Source: JAWLHU01 sp049324875 | GTDB lineage: Bacteria; Bacillota; Sulfobacillia; Symbiobacteriales; Symbiobacteriaceae | Direction of reading: 5' to 3' | Assembly (NCBI GenBank): GCA_049324875.1 | Contig: JBMONC010000056.1 | Span: forward strand, 1 to 64,000 | DNA: 64,000 nucleotides | Shown here: positions 23,560 through 30,832 of the stretch, one piece after another | How positions within the stretch are numbered: the first letter of the stretch is position 1 | Layout of the letters: every line of letters starts with the position of its first letter | Program-made: the position numbers and the translations under genes | The notes under the pieces: model-generated | Told to the model about the DNA's origin: nothing | Databases searched by the model: none | What the model saw: only the letters and a program-made list of their open reading frames with translations

Positions 23560-23994
23560 ATGAGAGAACGCGGGGCTGTGATCATCATCCGGGATGGTGA
23601 GGTGGCTCTGATCAGGCGGTCACACGGGGGGAGCAGCTACTTCCTGTTTCCCGGAGGGATGGTGGAAACGGGTGAGACGGTGGAGCAAGCGGCGGTCCGG
23701 GAGGCCTGGGAGGAGCTGGGGCTCCACGTCACCCTGGGCCGGCTGGTGGCCATATGCGAGCGCAACAGCTCTCTCCAGTACCATTTCCTGGCGACCATCC
23801 AGGGCGGGGAATTTGGTGCCGGCACAGGGGAAGAGCTTCACCACAGCCCCGAATCGGAGCGGGGCAGCTATACCCCCTGCTGGTTGCCCGTGAAGGAACT
23901 CCTGGACCACGATGTCCGCCCAAGGCCGCTGGCGCAGGCGATCCACGAGGGGAGCATCGCCACGCTCACATCGCCGCTGAGGATGGTGGACTGA
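23560..23994 (+). CDS. Nudix hydrolase 2
   Basis: Second Nudix hydrolase, 144 aa, with the signature GGMVETGETVEQAAVREAWEELGL. The Nudix Glu residues are all present. It differs clearly from its neighbour, so this is not a recent duplication. ATG at 23560 is preferred because AGGGAG lies ten bases upstream; a GTG at 23548 is in frame. Last gene of the SDR / 5-FCL-like / Nudix / Nudix run, 15 bases after Nudix 1. Confidence 0.85.
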   Translation: MRERGAVIIIRDGEVALIRRSHGGSSYFLFPGGMVETGETVEQAAVREAWEELGLHVTLGRLVAICERNSSLQYHFLATIQGGEFGAGTGEELHHSPESERGSYTPCWLPVKELLDHDVRPRPLAQAIHEGSIATLTSPLRMVD

Positions 23995-24103
23995 GTTGGG
24001 CGGCTCTGCGCCACGGAGGTGGTCATGCAGGGAAGTGGGGTTGTGAATCTTTGCCACGGATTACACGGATTCCCCTGAAAATGACGGCCACGGATTACAC
24101 GGA

Positions 24104-24277
24104 TTACACGGATAAAACAAATACATTACAAAAATGTGGATGGTGCCCTTTTCATTAGTGGTGCTGATGCGAAGCACCGCACCATGGTGGTTACACGGAT
24201 AAAACAAATACATTACAAAAATGTGGGTAGTGCCCTTTTCAGTAGTGGTGCTGGTGCGAAGCACCGCACCATGGTGG
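24104..24277 (+). repeat. tandem 87-bp direct repeat (two copies)
   Basis: Copies at 24104-24190 and 24191-24277 abut without a spacer and differ at four positions by eye. Each begins TTACACGGATAAAACAAATA and ends with CACCATGGTGG, and each contains a small hairpin around GGTGCGAAGCACC (weaker in copy 1, which has GATGCGAAGC). Confidence 0.85.
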
Positions 24278-24385
24278 ATTTGAAGCAAGATGTTTGTCAG
24301 GTTACAATAGGTGCCACACCAGCACGGCCGATGAGAATGGGTTCAAACCTATAATGTTCCATATGATGTATTCATCCGTGTAATC

Positions 24386-24413
24386 TGGTGCGGTGCTTCG
24401 CACCAGCACCACT
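24386..24413 (-). repeat. inverted copy of repeat core
   Basis: This 28-bp stretch is the reverse complement of the hairpin core of the 87-bp repeats (AGTGGTGCTGGTGCGAAGC and following bases). The sequence after it, up to the right terminal repeat, is a diverged inverse copy of the AT-rich part, giving the element its palindromic character. Confidence 0.75.
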
Positions 24414-24487
24414 GATGAAAAAGATATGAACCACATTATTATTTATTTTATGTATTTATCTGTGTAATCCGTGTAATCCGTGGCAAA

Positions 24488-24523
24488 ATAAACAAAGGAC
24501 CGGACTTTCCAAGCCGGTCCTTT
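24488..24523 (-). terminator. terminator of transglutaminase-like gene
   Basis: Perfect 10-bp stem AAAGGACCGG / CCGGTCCTTT with a 10-base loop that overlaps the stop codon; the minus strand continues TTTGTTTATTTTG. It directly borders the right end of the AT-rich element. Confidence 0.8.
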
Positions 24524-25355
24524 ACCCATTCATCTCCACCTGGATGTGGCTCCGCCAGCGGCGGACCCGGGCGGCCAGGCGGTCGTTGCCGGACTCGGTG
24601 TAGACCCGGTCCAGGTTGTTCAGCATCCGGTAGAGGGTGAAACGGTGGCTGCAGGGGGCCAGGATCTGGTCGGGGTAGGCCATGCCCCGCCGGGCCAGCA
24701 GGTTGTGCAGCGTCTCGTAGCGGTAAATCTGGCCCCGGTTGAAGCAGTCCACGTAGGCGGGCTGGTCGGCCCGCTCGTAGAGGGCCAGGAAGTGGTCGGG
24801 CATGGCCACGCCGTAGACGGGGAGGCCGGCCCGCCTCCCGACGATGATGTAGACGGCGGCCAGGGCGATGGGGACTCCCCGCCGCCGGTCCAGCACCGCC
24901 GGGAGGTAGTGGTGGTCGGGGTTGTCGAAGTCCCCGCCCCGGAAGCCGAGGTTGTCGAAGAGGACCTCGCCCAGGGCGTGGAGCCCGCCGCTCGCCACCA
25001 TGTGGGCCCGGACGGTGCCGGCCACCACGTCCAGGAAGGACTGGACCGCCCGCTCGTTCACCTCCGCCCCGGTGATGCCCGCCAGCAGCAGGCAGCCCCG
25101 CTCCAGGTCGAGCCGCTCGTCCGGGGCCCGCAGGAACTCACGCCAGCGGCTTTCCAGGCCGCTGATCCGCAGTTCCTCCAGCAGCGCCCTGGCCCGCCCC
25201 CGCAGGGTCACATCCGGGGCGTTGAAGGCCTCCTGCAGGTAGGGAACGGCGTCATCACCGGCCTGGAGCAGAGCGTCCCAGGCGGCCTTGGCCACCGGCT
25301 CCTGCTCGTCGGACAGCAGGCTCAAGAGAGCCCGGAACTCCCCTTCCGTTCGCAT
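24522..25355 (-). CDS. SirB1-type transglutaminase-like protein with N-terminal HEAT-like segment
   Basis: Protein of 277 aa. The first ~70 residues form HEAT-like helices (EPVAKAAWDALLQAGDDAVPYLQEAF). The rest matches the SirB1/transglutaminase-like family: LGEVLFDNLGFRGGDFDNPDHHYLPAVLDRRRGVPIALAAVYIIVGRRAGLPVYGVAMPDHFLALY. The transglutaminase Cys position is not obvious, so enzyme activity is uncertain. ATG at 25355 is preferred: it lies five bases after the ispH stop with GAGGAG just upstream; the longer frame is a shadow of ispH. It probably shares a transcript with ispH. Confidence 0.82.
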   Translation of the reverse strand: MRTEGEFRALLSLLSDEQEPVAKAAWDALLQAGDDAVPYLQEAFNAPDVTLRGRARALLEELRISGLESRWREFLRAPDERLDLERGCLLLAGITGAEVNERAVQSFLDVVAGTVRAHMVASGGLHALGEVLFDNLGFRGGDFDNPDHHYLPAVLDRRRGVPIALAAVYIIVGRRAGLPVYGVAMPDHFLALYERADQPAYVDCFNRGQIYRYETLHNLLARRGMAYPDQILAPCSHRFTLYRMLNNLDRVYTESGNDRLAARVRRWRSHIQVEMNG

Positions 25356-25360
25356 GGCCC

Positions 25361-26248
25361 TCAGCGCTCCTCTACGTGCATATCCATCCGCTCCAGGTAC
25401 TGGATAACCTCCCGGGTGATCTGGGTGGGGGTCGAGGCTCCGGAGGTGACCGCCACCCGCTTCTTCCCCTTCAGCCAGTCCGGGTTGATCTCGGTCACGT
25501 TGTCCACCAGGTAGGCCTCCCGGCCCGCCAGCTCCCGTGCGACCTGGACCAGCCGGTTGGAGTTGTTCGACCGCTTGTCGCCCACCACGATCACCAGGTC
25601 GGCCTCGGGGGCCTGCTTGGCCACCGCCTCCTGGCGCAGCTGGGTCGCCAGGCAGATCTCGTTGTAGACCTCGGTCTGGGGCCAGCGCTCCTTGATCCGC
25701 TCCATCAGCAGGCGGGTGTCCCACTGGGAGAGGGTAGTCTGGTTGGTCACCGCCAGCCGCTGGTCCGGGGAGAAGGTGAGCCTGTCCAGATCGGCCTCCC
25801 GCTCCACCAGGTGGACGTGCCTGGGGGCCACCCCGATCGCCCCCTCGGGCTCAGGATGCCCCTTCTTGCCGATATAGATGATCTCGTACCCCTGCCCCAC
25901 CAGCTCCTCGATCAGCCGGTGGGTCTTGGTCACGTCGGGGCAGGTGGCATCCACCACGTGCAGCCCCTTCTGCTTCGCCCGGACCTTGACCGCCGGCGAG
26001 ACGCCATGGGCGGTGAAGACGACGGTCCCGCTCTCCACCTGCTCCAGGAGGGCCAGGCGGTCCTCACCGTCCAGGGAGATGACGCCCAGCGACTCCATCT
26101 CCTCCACCACGTGGTGGTTGTGGACGATCAGGCCCAGCACATAGATGGGGCGGGGGGTGTCGGGATTGCGGGCGATCTGCTTGACCAACTGGATCGCATC
26201 GACCACACCGTAGCAGTACCCACGGGGGGTTATCTTGATCACATCCAT
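25361..26248 (-). CDS. ispH: 4-hydroxy-3-methylbut-2-enyl diphosphate reductase
   Basis: IspH/LytB, 295 aa, last enzyme of the MEP isoprenoid pathway, making IPP and DMAPP from HMBPP. The three cysteines that hold the [4Fe-4S] cluster are C12 (RGYCYGV), C103 (DATCPDV) and C199 (NEICLAT). Other conserved parts are HNHHVVEEM, TAHGVSP, VTNQTTLS and GDKRSNNSNRL, plus SGASTPTQI near the end. Start ATG at 26248 follows GAGGGAG. It is followed by the transglutaminase-like gene. The family is soluble and ferredoxin- or flavodoxin-dependent. Confidence 0.95.
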   Translation of the reverse strand: MDVIKITPRGYCYGVVDAIQLVKQIARNPDTPRPIYVLGLIVHNHHVVEEMESLGVISLDGEDRLALLEQVESGTVVFTAHGVSPAVKVRAKQKGLHVVDATCPDVTKTHRLIEELVGQGYEIIYIGKKGHPEPEGAIGVAPRHVHLVEREADLDRLTFSPDQRLAVTNQTTLSQWDTRLLMERIKERWPQTEVYNEICLATQLRQEAVAKQAPEADLVIVVGDKRSNNSNRLVQVARELAGREAYLVDNVTEINPDWLKGKKRVAVTSGASTPTQITREVIQYLERMDMHVEER

Positions 26249-26335
26249 CCGGATGTCGCTCCCTCACTGATTGATCGAGCGGAACCTCTCTAGTTTGGAC
26301 GCTCGGGGCGGGCCCCTTGGTGCGCCGCCGGGCGA

Positions 26336-26404
26336 AAATACCCTCCCGGGGGATGGCCCGGGAAAGGCAGGCGCCCGCCGCAACACCATCCGGTCACGGC
26401 GGGC
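26336..26404 (-). terminator. hairpins downstream of His-rich micropeptide gene
   Basis: Two stems on the minus strand: GCCCGCCG / CGGCGGGC (26373-26404, long loop) and TCCCGGG / CCCGGGA (26344-26363), the latter followed by GGGTATTTTCG. The second is the better terminator candidate. Confidence 0.45.
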
Positions 26405-26422
26405 ACCGGGGAGACGGGTCGG

Positions 26423-26569
26423 TTAGTGATGAGCGTGACCGTGATCGTCGTGACCGTGGCCGTGATCGTCATGACCGCCGGCGTGCTCCGTCTTGCCGTT
26501 GATGGACAGGGCGAAGTAGACGAGGGCGGAGGCGGCGACAAGGGCGAGGACCCACATCCAGAAGTTCAC
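26423..26569 (-). CDS. 48-aa single-TM peptide with His/Asp-rich tail
   Basis: Small gene with a strong ribosome site: AGGAGG, eight bases, then GTG at 26569. The product starts with a hydrophobic membrane helix (NFWMWVLALVAASALVYFAL, residues 2-21), then a short linker SINGKTEHA and a tail made almost only of His, Asp and Gly (GGHDDHGHGHDDHGHAHH) ending at the C-terminus. The tail contains nine His and four Asp residues and looks able to bind Ni, Zn, Co or Cu. I know no named family for it. It lies between ispH and the divergent PLP enzyme; the tail could face either side of the membrane. Confidence 0.7.
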   Translation of the reverse strand: MNFWMWVLALVAASALVYFALSINGKTEHAGGHDDHGHGHDDHGHAHH

Positions 26570-26770
26570 GGGGAAAACCTCCTGCCAAAAGGAGTGATGA
26601 TAACGCTCCGTCTCCTATTCTGTCCGAGAAACGGACCCCTTGGCAAGCCCAAACCATCCGTCCAGGGAGATTCGGGGCTGAAACCACCGGCCGCGGGGCT
26701 GTGCGCAGGAGTTGGCCGGCCGAACGCCAACTTCTTACGAGAGACTTTCCCCGCAGAGGAGAATCGGTCC

Positions 26771-28021
26771 ATGAGCAACGCCCTGAGCGACCTGTTCCGC
26801 CGGATGCGCCGCCACTTCCCCGCCCTGGACGGGGAGCTGATCTTCTTTGACAACGCCGCCGGCGCCCAGCTGCCGGAGGCGGCCATCGATCAGGTGGCCC
26901 GGGACCTGCTCCAGCACAACGCCCAGAAGGGGCCGGTCTTCTCCCGCCAGGAGCGGATGGTCCAGCTGATCTACGACCTGCGGGGCGCCGTGGCCGATCT
27001 GGTCGGGAGCCGCCCGGAGTCGGTGGCCCTGGGGCTGAACGCCACCTCCCTGACCGCCCTGGTCGCCCACCACCTGGGGCGGGACCTGAAGGCGGGCGAC
27101 CTGATCCTGACCACCGATCTGGACCACCAGGCCAACGTCAGCCCCTGGGAGGAGATGGCGGACCGGGGGGTGCGGGTCGAGGCGGTGCCGATCACCCCCG
27201 CGGGCCGGCTGGACATGGAGGCCTACCGCTCCCTGCTGGCCCGGGGGCCCAGGCTGGTGGCCTGCGGCTGGGTCTCCAACGCCACCGGCGTGGTGAACGA
27301 CCTGCCGCTGATGACCCGGCTCGCCCACGAGGCGGGTGCCCTGATGTTCGTGGACTGCGTGGCCGGGGCGCCCCACCTGCCGATGCACTTCGACGCCTGG
27401 GAGCTGGATGTGGCCGTCGCCTCCGCCTACAAGCTCTTCGGCCCGCACCTGGGCTTTGTGGCCATCAACCCGGCCCGGCTGGGCGGGTGGAGGCTGGGGG
27501 AGCTGATCGGCCGCCCCGCCGGACGGTTTGAACTGGGCACCGCCCACGCCGCCAAGCTGGAGCTGGGCACCCAGAACCACGAGGGGGTCGCCGGCTTCCA
27601 CGGGACGATCGCCTACCTGGAGATGCTGGGCACCGCCGCGGCGGCGGCGCGGGGGCAGGCGGCCCCCAGCTCCCGCCGGGAGCGGCTGCTGGCCGCCATG
27701 GAGGCGATCGGGGCCTACGAGCGGGGGCTGACCGAAGCCCTGCGGGAGGCGGTCGGCTCGGTGCCGGGGGCCATCATCTACGGCGAGCCCGCCGTGCCGA
27801 TCCTCTCCTTTAACCTGGAGGGACGGGACCCGGCGGAGGTGGCCCGCCACCTGGACCGGCACGGGATCGAGGCCCGGACGGGGAACTACCTGGCGATCCG
27901 GCAGATGACGAAGCTGGCCGCACCGTTCGGGGGCGAGGCGGTCCGGGTCAGCCTGCTGCACTACAACACCCCGGAGGAGATCGAGCGGTTGGGCGCAGCG
28001 CTCCGATCGCTGGTCGGATAG
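26771..28021 (+). CDS. class V aminotransferase (VC1184-type cysteine-desulfurase-like)
   Basis: PLP enzyme of 416 aa with the fold-type I, class V pattern: FFDNAAGAQLPEAAID at the start, TDLDHQANVSPW, CGWVSNATGVVNDL, VDCVAGAPHLP and the PLP lysine in ASAYKLFGPHLG. It follows the 'VC1184 subfamily' of cysteine desulfurase-like proteins. The region where group II desulfurases have the catalytic Cys reads ARTGNYLAIRQM and has none, so desulfurase activity is doubtful. ATG at 26771 has AGAGGAG upstream. It is a single gene ended by a strong hairpin. Confidence 0.85.
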   Translation: MSNALSDLFRRMRRHFPALDGELIFFDNAAGAQLPEAAIDQVARDLLQHNAQKGPVFSRQERMVQLIYDLRGAVADLVGSRPESVALGLNATSLTALVAHHLGRDLKAGDLILTTDLDHQANVSPWEEMADRGVRVEAVPITPAGRLDMEAYRSLLARGPRLVACGWVSNATGVVNDLPLMTRLAHEAGALMFVDCVAGAPHLPMHFDAWELDVAVASAYKLFGPHLGFVAINPARLGGWRLGELIGRPAGRFELGTAHAAKLELGTQNHEGVAGFHGTIAYLEMLGTAAAAARGQAAPSSRRERLLAAMEAIGAYERGLTEALREAVGSVPGAIIYGEPAVPILSFNLEGRDPAEVARHLDRHGIEARTGNYLAIRQMTKLAAPFGGEAVRVSLLHYNTPEEIERLGAALRSLVG

Positions 28022-28031
28022 GGAAAGAAAG

Positions 28032-28059
28032 GCCCCCCGGAGGCGATCCTCCGGGGGGC
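28032..28059. terminator. bidirectional terminator
   Basis: Perfect 12-bp stem GCCCCCCGGAGG / CCTCCGGGGGGC with a CGAT loop between the convergent class V aminotransferase and anti-sigma genes. TGTTCCTATT follows on the plus strand and CTTTCTTTCCC on the minus strand. Confidence 0.8.
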
Positions 28060-28064
28060 TGTTC

Positions 28065-29564
28065 CTATTCGCCGATCTTCAGGGTCTGGAGCCCGTCGGG
28101 CATCAGCAGCCGCAGGCTGTCGCCCTGCACCGCCAGATCCGCCGGAATGATGGGCAGGGTGGTCAGCTGCCTCTGCCCGCCGGTCCGGTCCAGCACCCAG
28201 ATGGCCGCTCCCTCGCTCAGCCCGCCCAGGATCGCCAGCTGATCACCGGTGGGCGAAACCGCCACCCGGATCACCAGGCCTCCGGTCTGCTCGGCGGTCC
28301 AGAGCTCGACGCCGTCCTCGGGCCGCAGCAGGCTGACCTGGTGCTCGTTCCAGACCACCACCGGGCCGCCGGGGCCCAGGGTGGAGATGGCGAGCGGGGC
28401 GAAGGGCGCCCGCCAGAGGGAGCGTCCCGCCAGGTCGAAGGCCTCGCCGCCGGCGACGATCAACCGGCCCTCGGCGGCGAAGGTGATCCCGGCCCCCTCG
28501 GCCGCCACCGGCGACCGGGCCAGCTGCCGCCCCTCCCGGCTCAGGAGGTGGAGGAAGCGGCCGCCGGAGCTCTCACGGGCCAGGACCGCCAGCCGGCCGT
28601 CGGGGGCGAAGGCGACCGACGGATCGAGCAGATCGGGCGCCTTCAGCTGCAACTCCGTCCCGTCATAGATCAGCAGGGTTCCCGCAGCCACCACCGCCAG
28701 CCGCCCGTCGGGGCTGAAGGTGAGGGCCGAGGGCCATCCCGGCAGCTGCACCGTGCCGGTCGGCTGCCCCTCCGCCGTGAAGAGCAGGAGCCTCTCGCCG
28801 GCGGTCACCGCCAGGCGCCCGCCGGGGCCTGCGGCCAGGAGGCCCGGGTTCTCCACCCGCTGCTCCCAGACCACGACGCCGGACCGGTCCACCCGGTGGA
28901 GCGCCTCGGTGGTCAGCACCACCGCCTCGCCCTCCGGGAGCGGGGCCATGGTCAGCAGCATCGGTCCCACCTTCGCCGCTGCGATCCCGGCCGCCATCCC
29001 GGCCTCCTTGTCGGTGGTCTCAGCCGGGGCGGCCTCGGGCGCCACCAGCAGGATCCGTGCGGGGTTGGGCGGAGCGGGAGCGGCAGCGCCGGTCGCAAGG
29101 CTCTCTCCCTGGCCGGTGGGGGGCGCCGTGGCCATCTGCACCTGCGCGGCGTCCACGCCCGCCTCATCTGTCCCTGCACGGTCCGAGCCGCCGGCCGATG
29201 TACTGACAGCCGACTCGGCCTTCTGATCCAGCGACTTCGCCTCGGGCACCGCCGAGGCGGCCTTGGGTGCCTGCATCGCCGATTCCTGGGACTTGCGGGC
29301 GCCCATGGAGTCCATCAGCCCGCTCATGTTCAGCGAGACCACCAGGGCCGCAGCGGCGGCTGCCACCCAGACCAGTGGGCGGGCAGTCATGGCTCGACGG
29401 CGTTCCCGGGGCGGTGCGACAGGGGCCGGTTCGGAGGAGCCCTCCTCGGCGATCCGCTTCAGGACGGCCTGGCGCATGGCCGGGGTGAACTCCCAGCCCT
29501 CGAGCGACTTGGCGGTCGACTCCTTCAGAGCTCTCTTCAGCTCGGCATCAAACCGGTCGCTCAT
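28065..29564 (-). CDS. membrane anti-sigma factor with extracytoplasmic beta-propeller
   Basis: Protein of 499 aa encoded with a 4-base overlap (ATGA) after the ECF sigma gene, the classic position of an anti-sigma factor. Residues 1-60 are cytoplasmic and helical (DRFDAELKRALKESTAKSLEGWEFTPAMRQAVLKRI), one membrane segment follows (about 64-82), then an Ala-rich linker, and from about residue 200 repeated WD/PQQ-like blades (LTFSPDGRLAVVAAG, VAFAPDGRLAVLA). No zinc HxxxCxxC motif is present. The likely role is to hold the sigma factor until a signal is sensed outside by the propeller; signal unknown. Confidence 0.8.
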   Translation of the reverse strand: MSDRFDAELKRALKESTAKSLEGWEFTPAMRQAVLKRIAEEGSSEPAPVAPPRERRRAMTARPLVWVAAAAAALVVSLNMSGLMDSMGARKSQESAMQAPKAASAVPEAKSLDQKAESAVSTSAGGSDRAGTDEAGVDAAQVQMATAPPTGQGESLATGAAAPAPPNPARILLVAPEAAPAETTDKEAGMAAGIAAAKVGPMLLTMAPLPEGEAVVLTTEALHRVDRSGVVVWEQRVENPGLLAAGPGGRLAVTAGERLLLFTAEGQPTGTVQLPGWPSALTFSPDGRLAVVAAGTLLIYDGTELQLKAPDLLDPSVAFAPDGRLAVLARESSGGRFLHLLSREGRQLARSPVAAEGAGITFAAEGRLIVAGGEAFDLAGRSLWRAPFAPLAISTLGPGGPVVVWNEHQVSLLRPEDGVELWTAEQTGGLVIRVAVSPTGDQLAILGGLSEGAAIWVLDRTGGQRQLTTLPIIPADLAVQGDSLRLLMPDGLQTLKIGE

Positions 29565-30121
29565 CGCGCCACACCTCCCTTCAGCAGCATCTCTTTCAGC
29601 ATCGCTCTGGCCCGGAACAGCCGGGTCTTGATCGTGTTCTCATTCTGCCCGGTCACCTCGGCGATCTCCACGGTGGAGAGGTCCTGGTAGTAGTACAGGA
29701 CCACCGCCTCCCGGTAGGCCTCCGGCAGCTTCATCACGTGCTCCATCAGCCGGTCCTTCTCGTCGCTCAGCACCGCAGCCTCCTCCGGGCTGTCCTCGGC
29801 GGTGGAGAGCTCCAGGTCGTCGTGGGCGGACCGGGGGTCGTCCGAGGGCAGCAGCCGGCGCCACCAGGCGCTGCGGGCCTTGTCCCGGCAGAGGTTGACG
29901 GTGATCTTGTACAGCCAGGTATAGGCAGAGCTCTCCCCCCGGAAGGAGTCCCAGTTCCGGTAGGCCTTGATAAAGACCTCCTGGGCCACATCCTCGGCCA
30001 GGTGCCGGTCCTTTAGATAGTAGTAAGCAAGATGGAGTATCTTCGTGCCGTACTCCTGCATTAACTGCTCGATGGCAATCGACCGATCCGCTGACAGGGC
30101 GGCCATTTCGGAATGCGACAT
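29561..30121 (-). CDS. ECF-type RNA polymerase sigma factor
   Basis: Sigma-70 family ECF factor, 186 aa. Region 2 is seen in DRHLAEDVAQEVFIKAYRNWDSFRGESSAYTWLYKITVNLCRDKAR and region 4 in LPEAYREAVVLYYYQDLSTVEIAEVTGQNENTIKTRLFRARAML. An acidic linker lies between. Start ATG at 30121 is chosen from AGGGAG eight bases upstream; the frame extends to 30268 without support. The gene is co-transcribed with the anti-sigma factor and is preceded by promoter motifs of ECF type, so auto-activation is likely. Confidence 0.93.
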   Translation of the reverse strand: MSHSEMAALSADRSIAIEQLMQEYGTKILHLAYYYLKDRHLAEDVAQEVFIKAYRNWDSFRGESSAYTWLYKITVNLCRDKARSAWWRRLLPSDDPRSAHDDLELSTAEDSPEEAAVLSDEKDRLMEHVMKLPEAYREAVVLYYYQDLSTVEIAEVTGQNENTIKTRLFRARAMLKEMLLKGGVAR

Positions 30122-30156
30122 GCAGGCGTCTCCCTTCGCGTGGTCATCCCGTATAC

Positions 30157-30183
30157 GACGAAGGTTTACGCCACTCGGTTTCA
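30157..30183 (-). promoter_or_regulatory. ECF-type promoter of the sigma/anti-sigma operon
   Basis: On the minus strand GGATGAAACCG contains the -35 element TGAAAC, followed after 17 bases by CGTC, the arrangement used by Bacillus SigX/SigW-type factors. The sigma start codon is 36 bases further on. Located in the 318-bp gene-free space 30122-30439. Confidence 0.6.
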
Positions 30184-30333
30184 TCCTACCTGCTGAATGG
30201 CTGGATTTGGGAGGCACAGGTTTATCCATCAGCCATCCGGCCCTCAGCGGAAGGCGCATCGAAGCCAATGGAATCCCCCCTCCGACCCGCTCCCGTGGCG
30301 GTGAATTGCTTTCCGAACCCTTGCACCCAGACA

Positions 30334-30361
30334 GACGGGGGGACCGGGTGATTCCGTTTCA
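30334..30361 (-). promoter_or_regulatory. second ECF-like promoter motif
   Basis: A second minus-strand GGATGAAACGG, with CGTC after an 18-base spacer, lies about 210 bases before the sigma start. It shares the GGATGAAAC core with the nearer promoter. It may be an additional promoter or chance; apart from these two motifs nothing else is recognised in 30122-30439. Confidence 0.35.
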
Positions 30362-30439
30362 TCCCGGGGGCGTTTCGCCGGGGGCAAAGGGTATGGTAAA
30401 CTGTGGGGGAGATGGGTTGTCCGCTGGAGGGAGACCGCT

Positions 30440-30658
30440 ATGGCATCGAAGGAGCGCGACCTGACCGCCCTGACCCAGTTCCTCGACAAGCATGGCATGG
30501 GTGTCGATGACCTGTTCTTTGTGCTGCATTTGGGGGCACGGCAGCTGTCGCTGAAGCAGGACGTGCCGGCCCCGGTCCGGGAGCACTGGCGAAAGGTGTC
30601 GGAGGAGTGCCACGACCTGTGGCACAACACCCTGCGGGACGGCACCCGCACCGTCTGA
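30440..30658 (+). CDS. small hypothetical protein, 72 aa
   Basis: Soluble helical protein of 72 residues (MASKERDLTALTQFLDKHGM...). GGAGGGAGA lies five bases before the ATG, and a strong terminator follows the stop, so it is very likely a real single-gene unit. No family recognised. It is divergent from the ECF sigma operon. His and Cys residues near the C-terminus (ECHDLWHN) might bind metal, but this is speculation. Confidence 0.65.
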   Translation: MASKERDLTALTQFLDKHGMGVDDLFFVLHLGARQLSLKQDVPAPVREHWRKVSEECHDLWHNTLRDGTRTV

Positions 30659-30662
30659 CAGA

Positions 30663-30698
30663 AACGGCGGCGCCCTGGGTTGGGGCGTCGCCGTTTTC
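30663..30698 (+). terminator. terminator of small hypothetical gene
   Basis: 13-bp stem AACGGCGGCGCCC / GGGCGTCGCCGTT with one G-T wobble, followed by TTC. Directly after the stop at 30658. Confidence 0.75.
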
Positions 30699-30832
30699 AA
30701 GGGGGGCTCTCCCTCCGTGCCGGATTTCCCCACCGCCCGGCGCCGCAGCAGGCGAATCGGGCATCGCTGTCCAACTGGTAGCATACCCGAAACTGCCGTG
30801 GCGCATCGCGCCCGGTTAAAGGAGGGTCCGCC

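Larger units (their letters stand above)
24050..24487. mobile_element. AT-rich MITE-like element with 22-bp terminal inverted repeats
   Basis: Element of 438 bp in the 527-bp gene-free space 23995-24521. The ends 24050-24071 and 24466-24487 are a perfect 22-bp inverted repeat beginning TTTGCCACGGATTACACG. Inside are two 87-bp direct repeats and an inverted copy of their core, so the whole element is close to a long imperfect palindrome. Base composition is far more AT-rich than the surrounding genes. Short frames inside are not convincing genes and no transposase is present. No clear target-site duplication is visible, so MITE-like is a description rather than proof of mobility. Confidence 0.6.

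Noticed and set aside
24104..24277. CRISPR-like repeats
   Set aside because: Two 87-bp copies abut with no spacers, are longer than CRISPR repeats, and no cas genes are near.
24061..24354. Small coding genes inside the AT-rich element
   Set aside because: Short frames there simply read through the direct repeats, have no ribosome sites and no plausible protein features.
26249..26422. Riboswitch or RNA gene between ispH and the His-rich gene
   Set aside because: Only two hairpins best explained as a terminator are visible; no conserved aptamer motif was recognised.
29565..30016. Antisense frames over the sigma factor gene
   Set aside because: They have no domains and overlap a complete ECF sigma gene with conserved regions 2 and 4.
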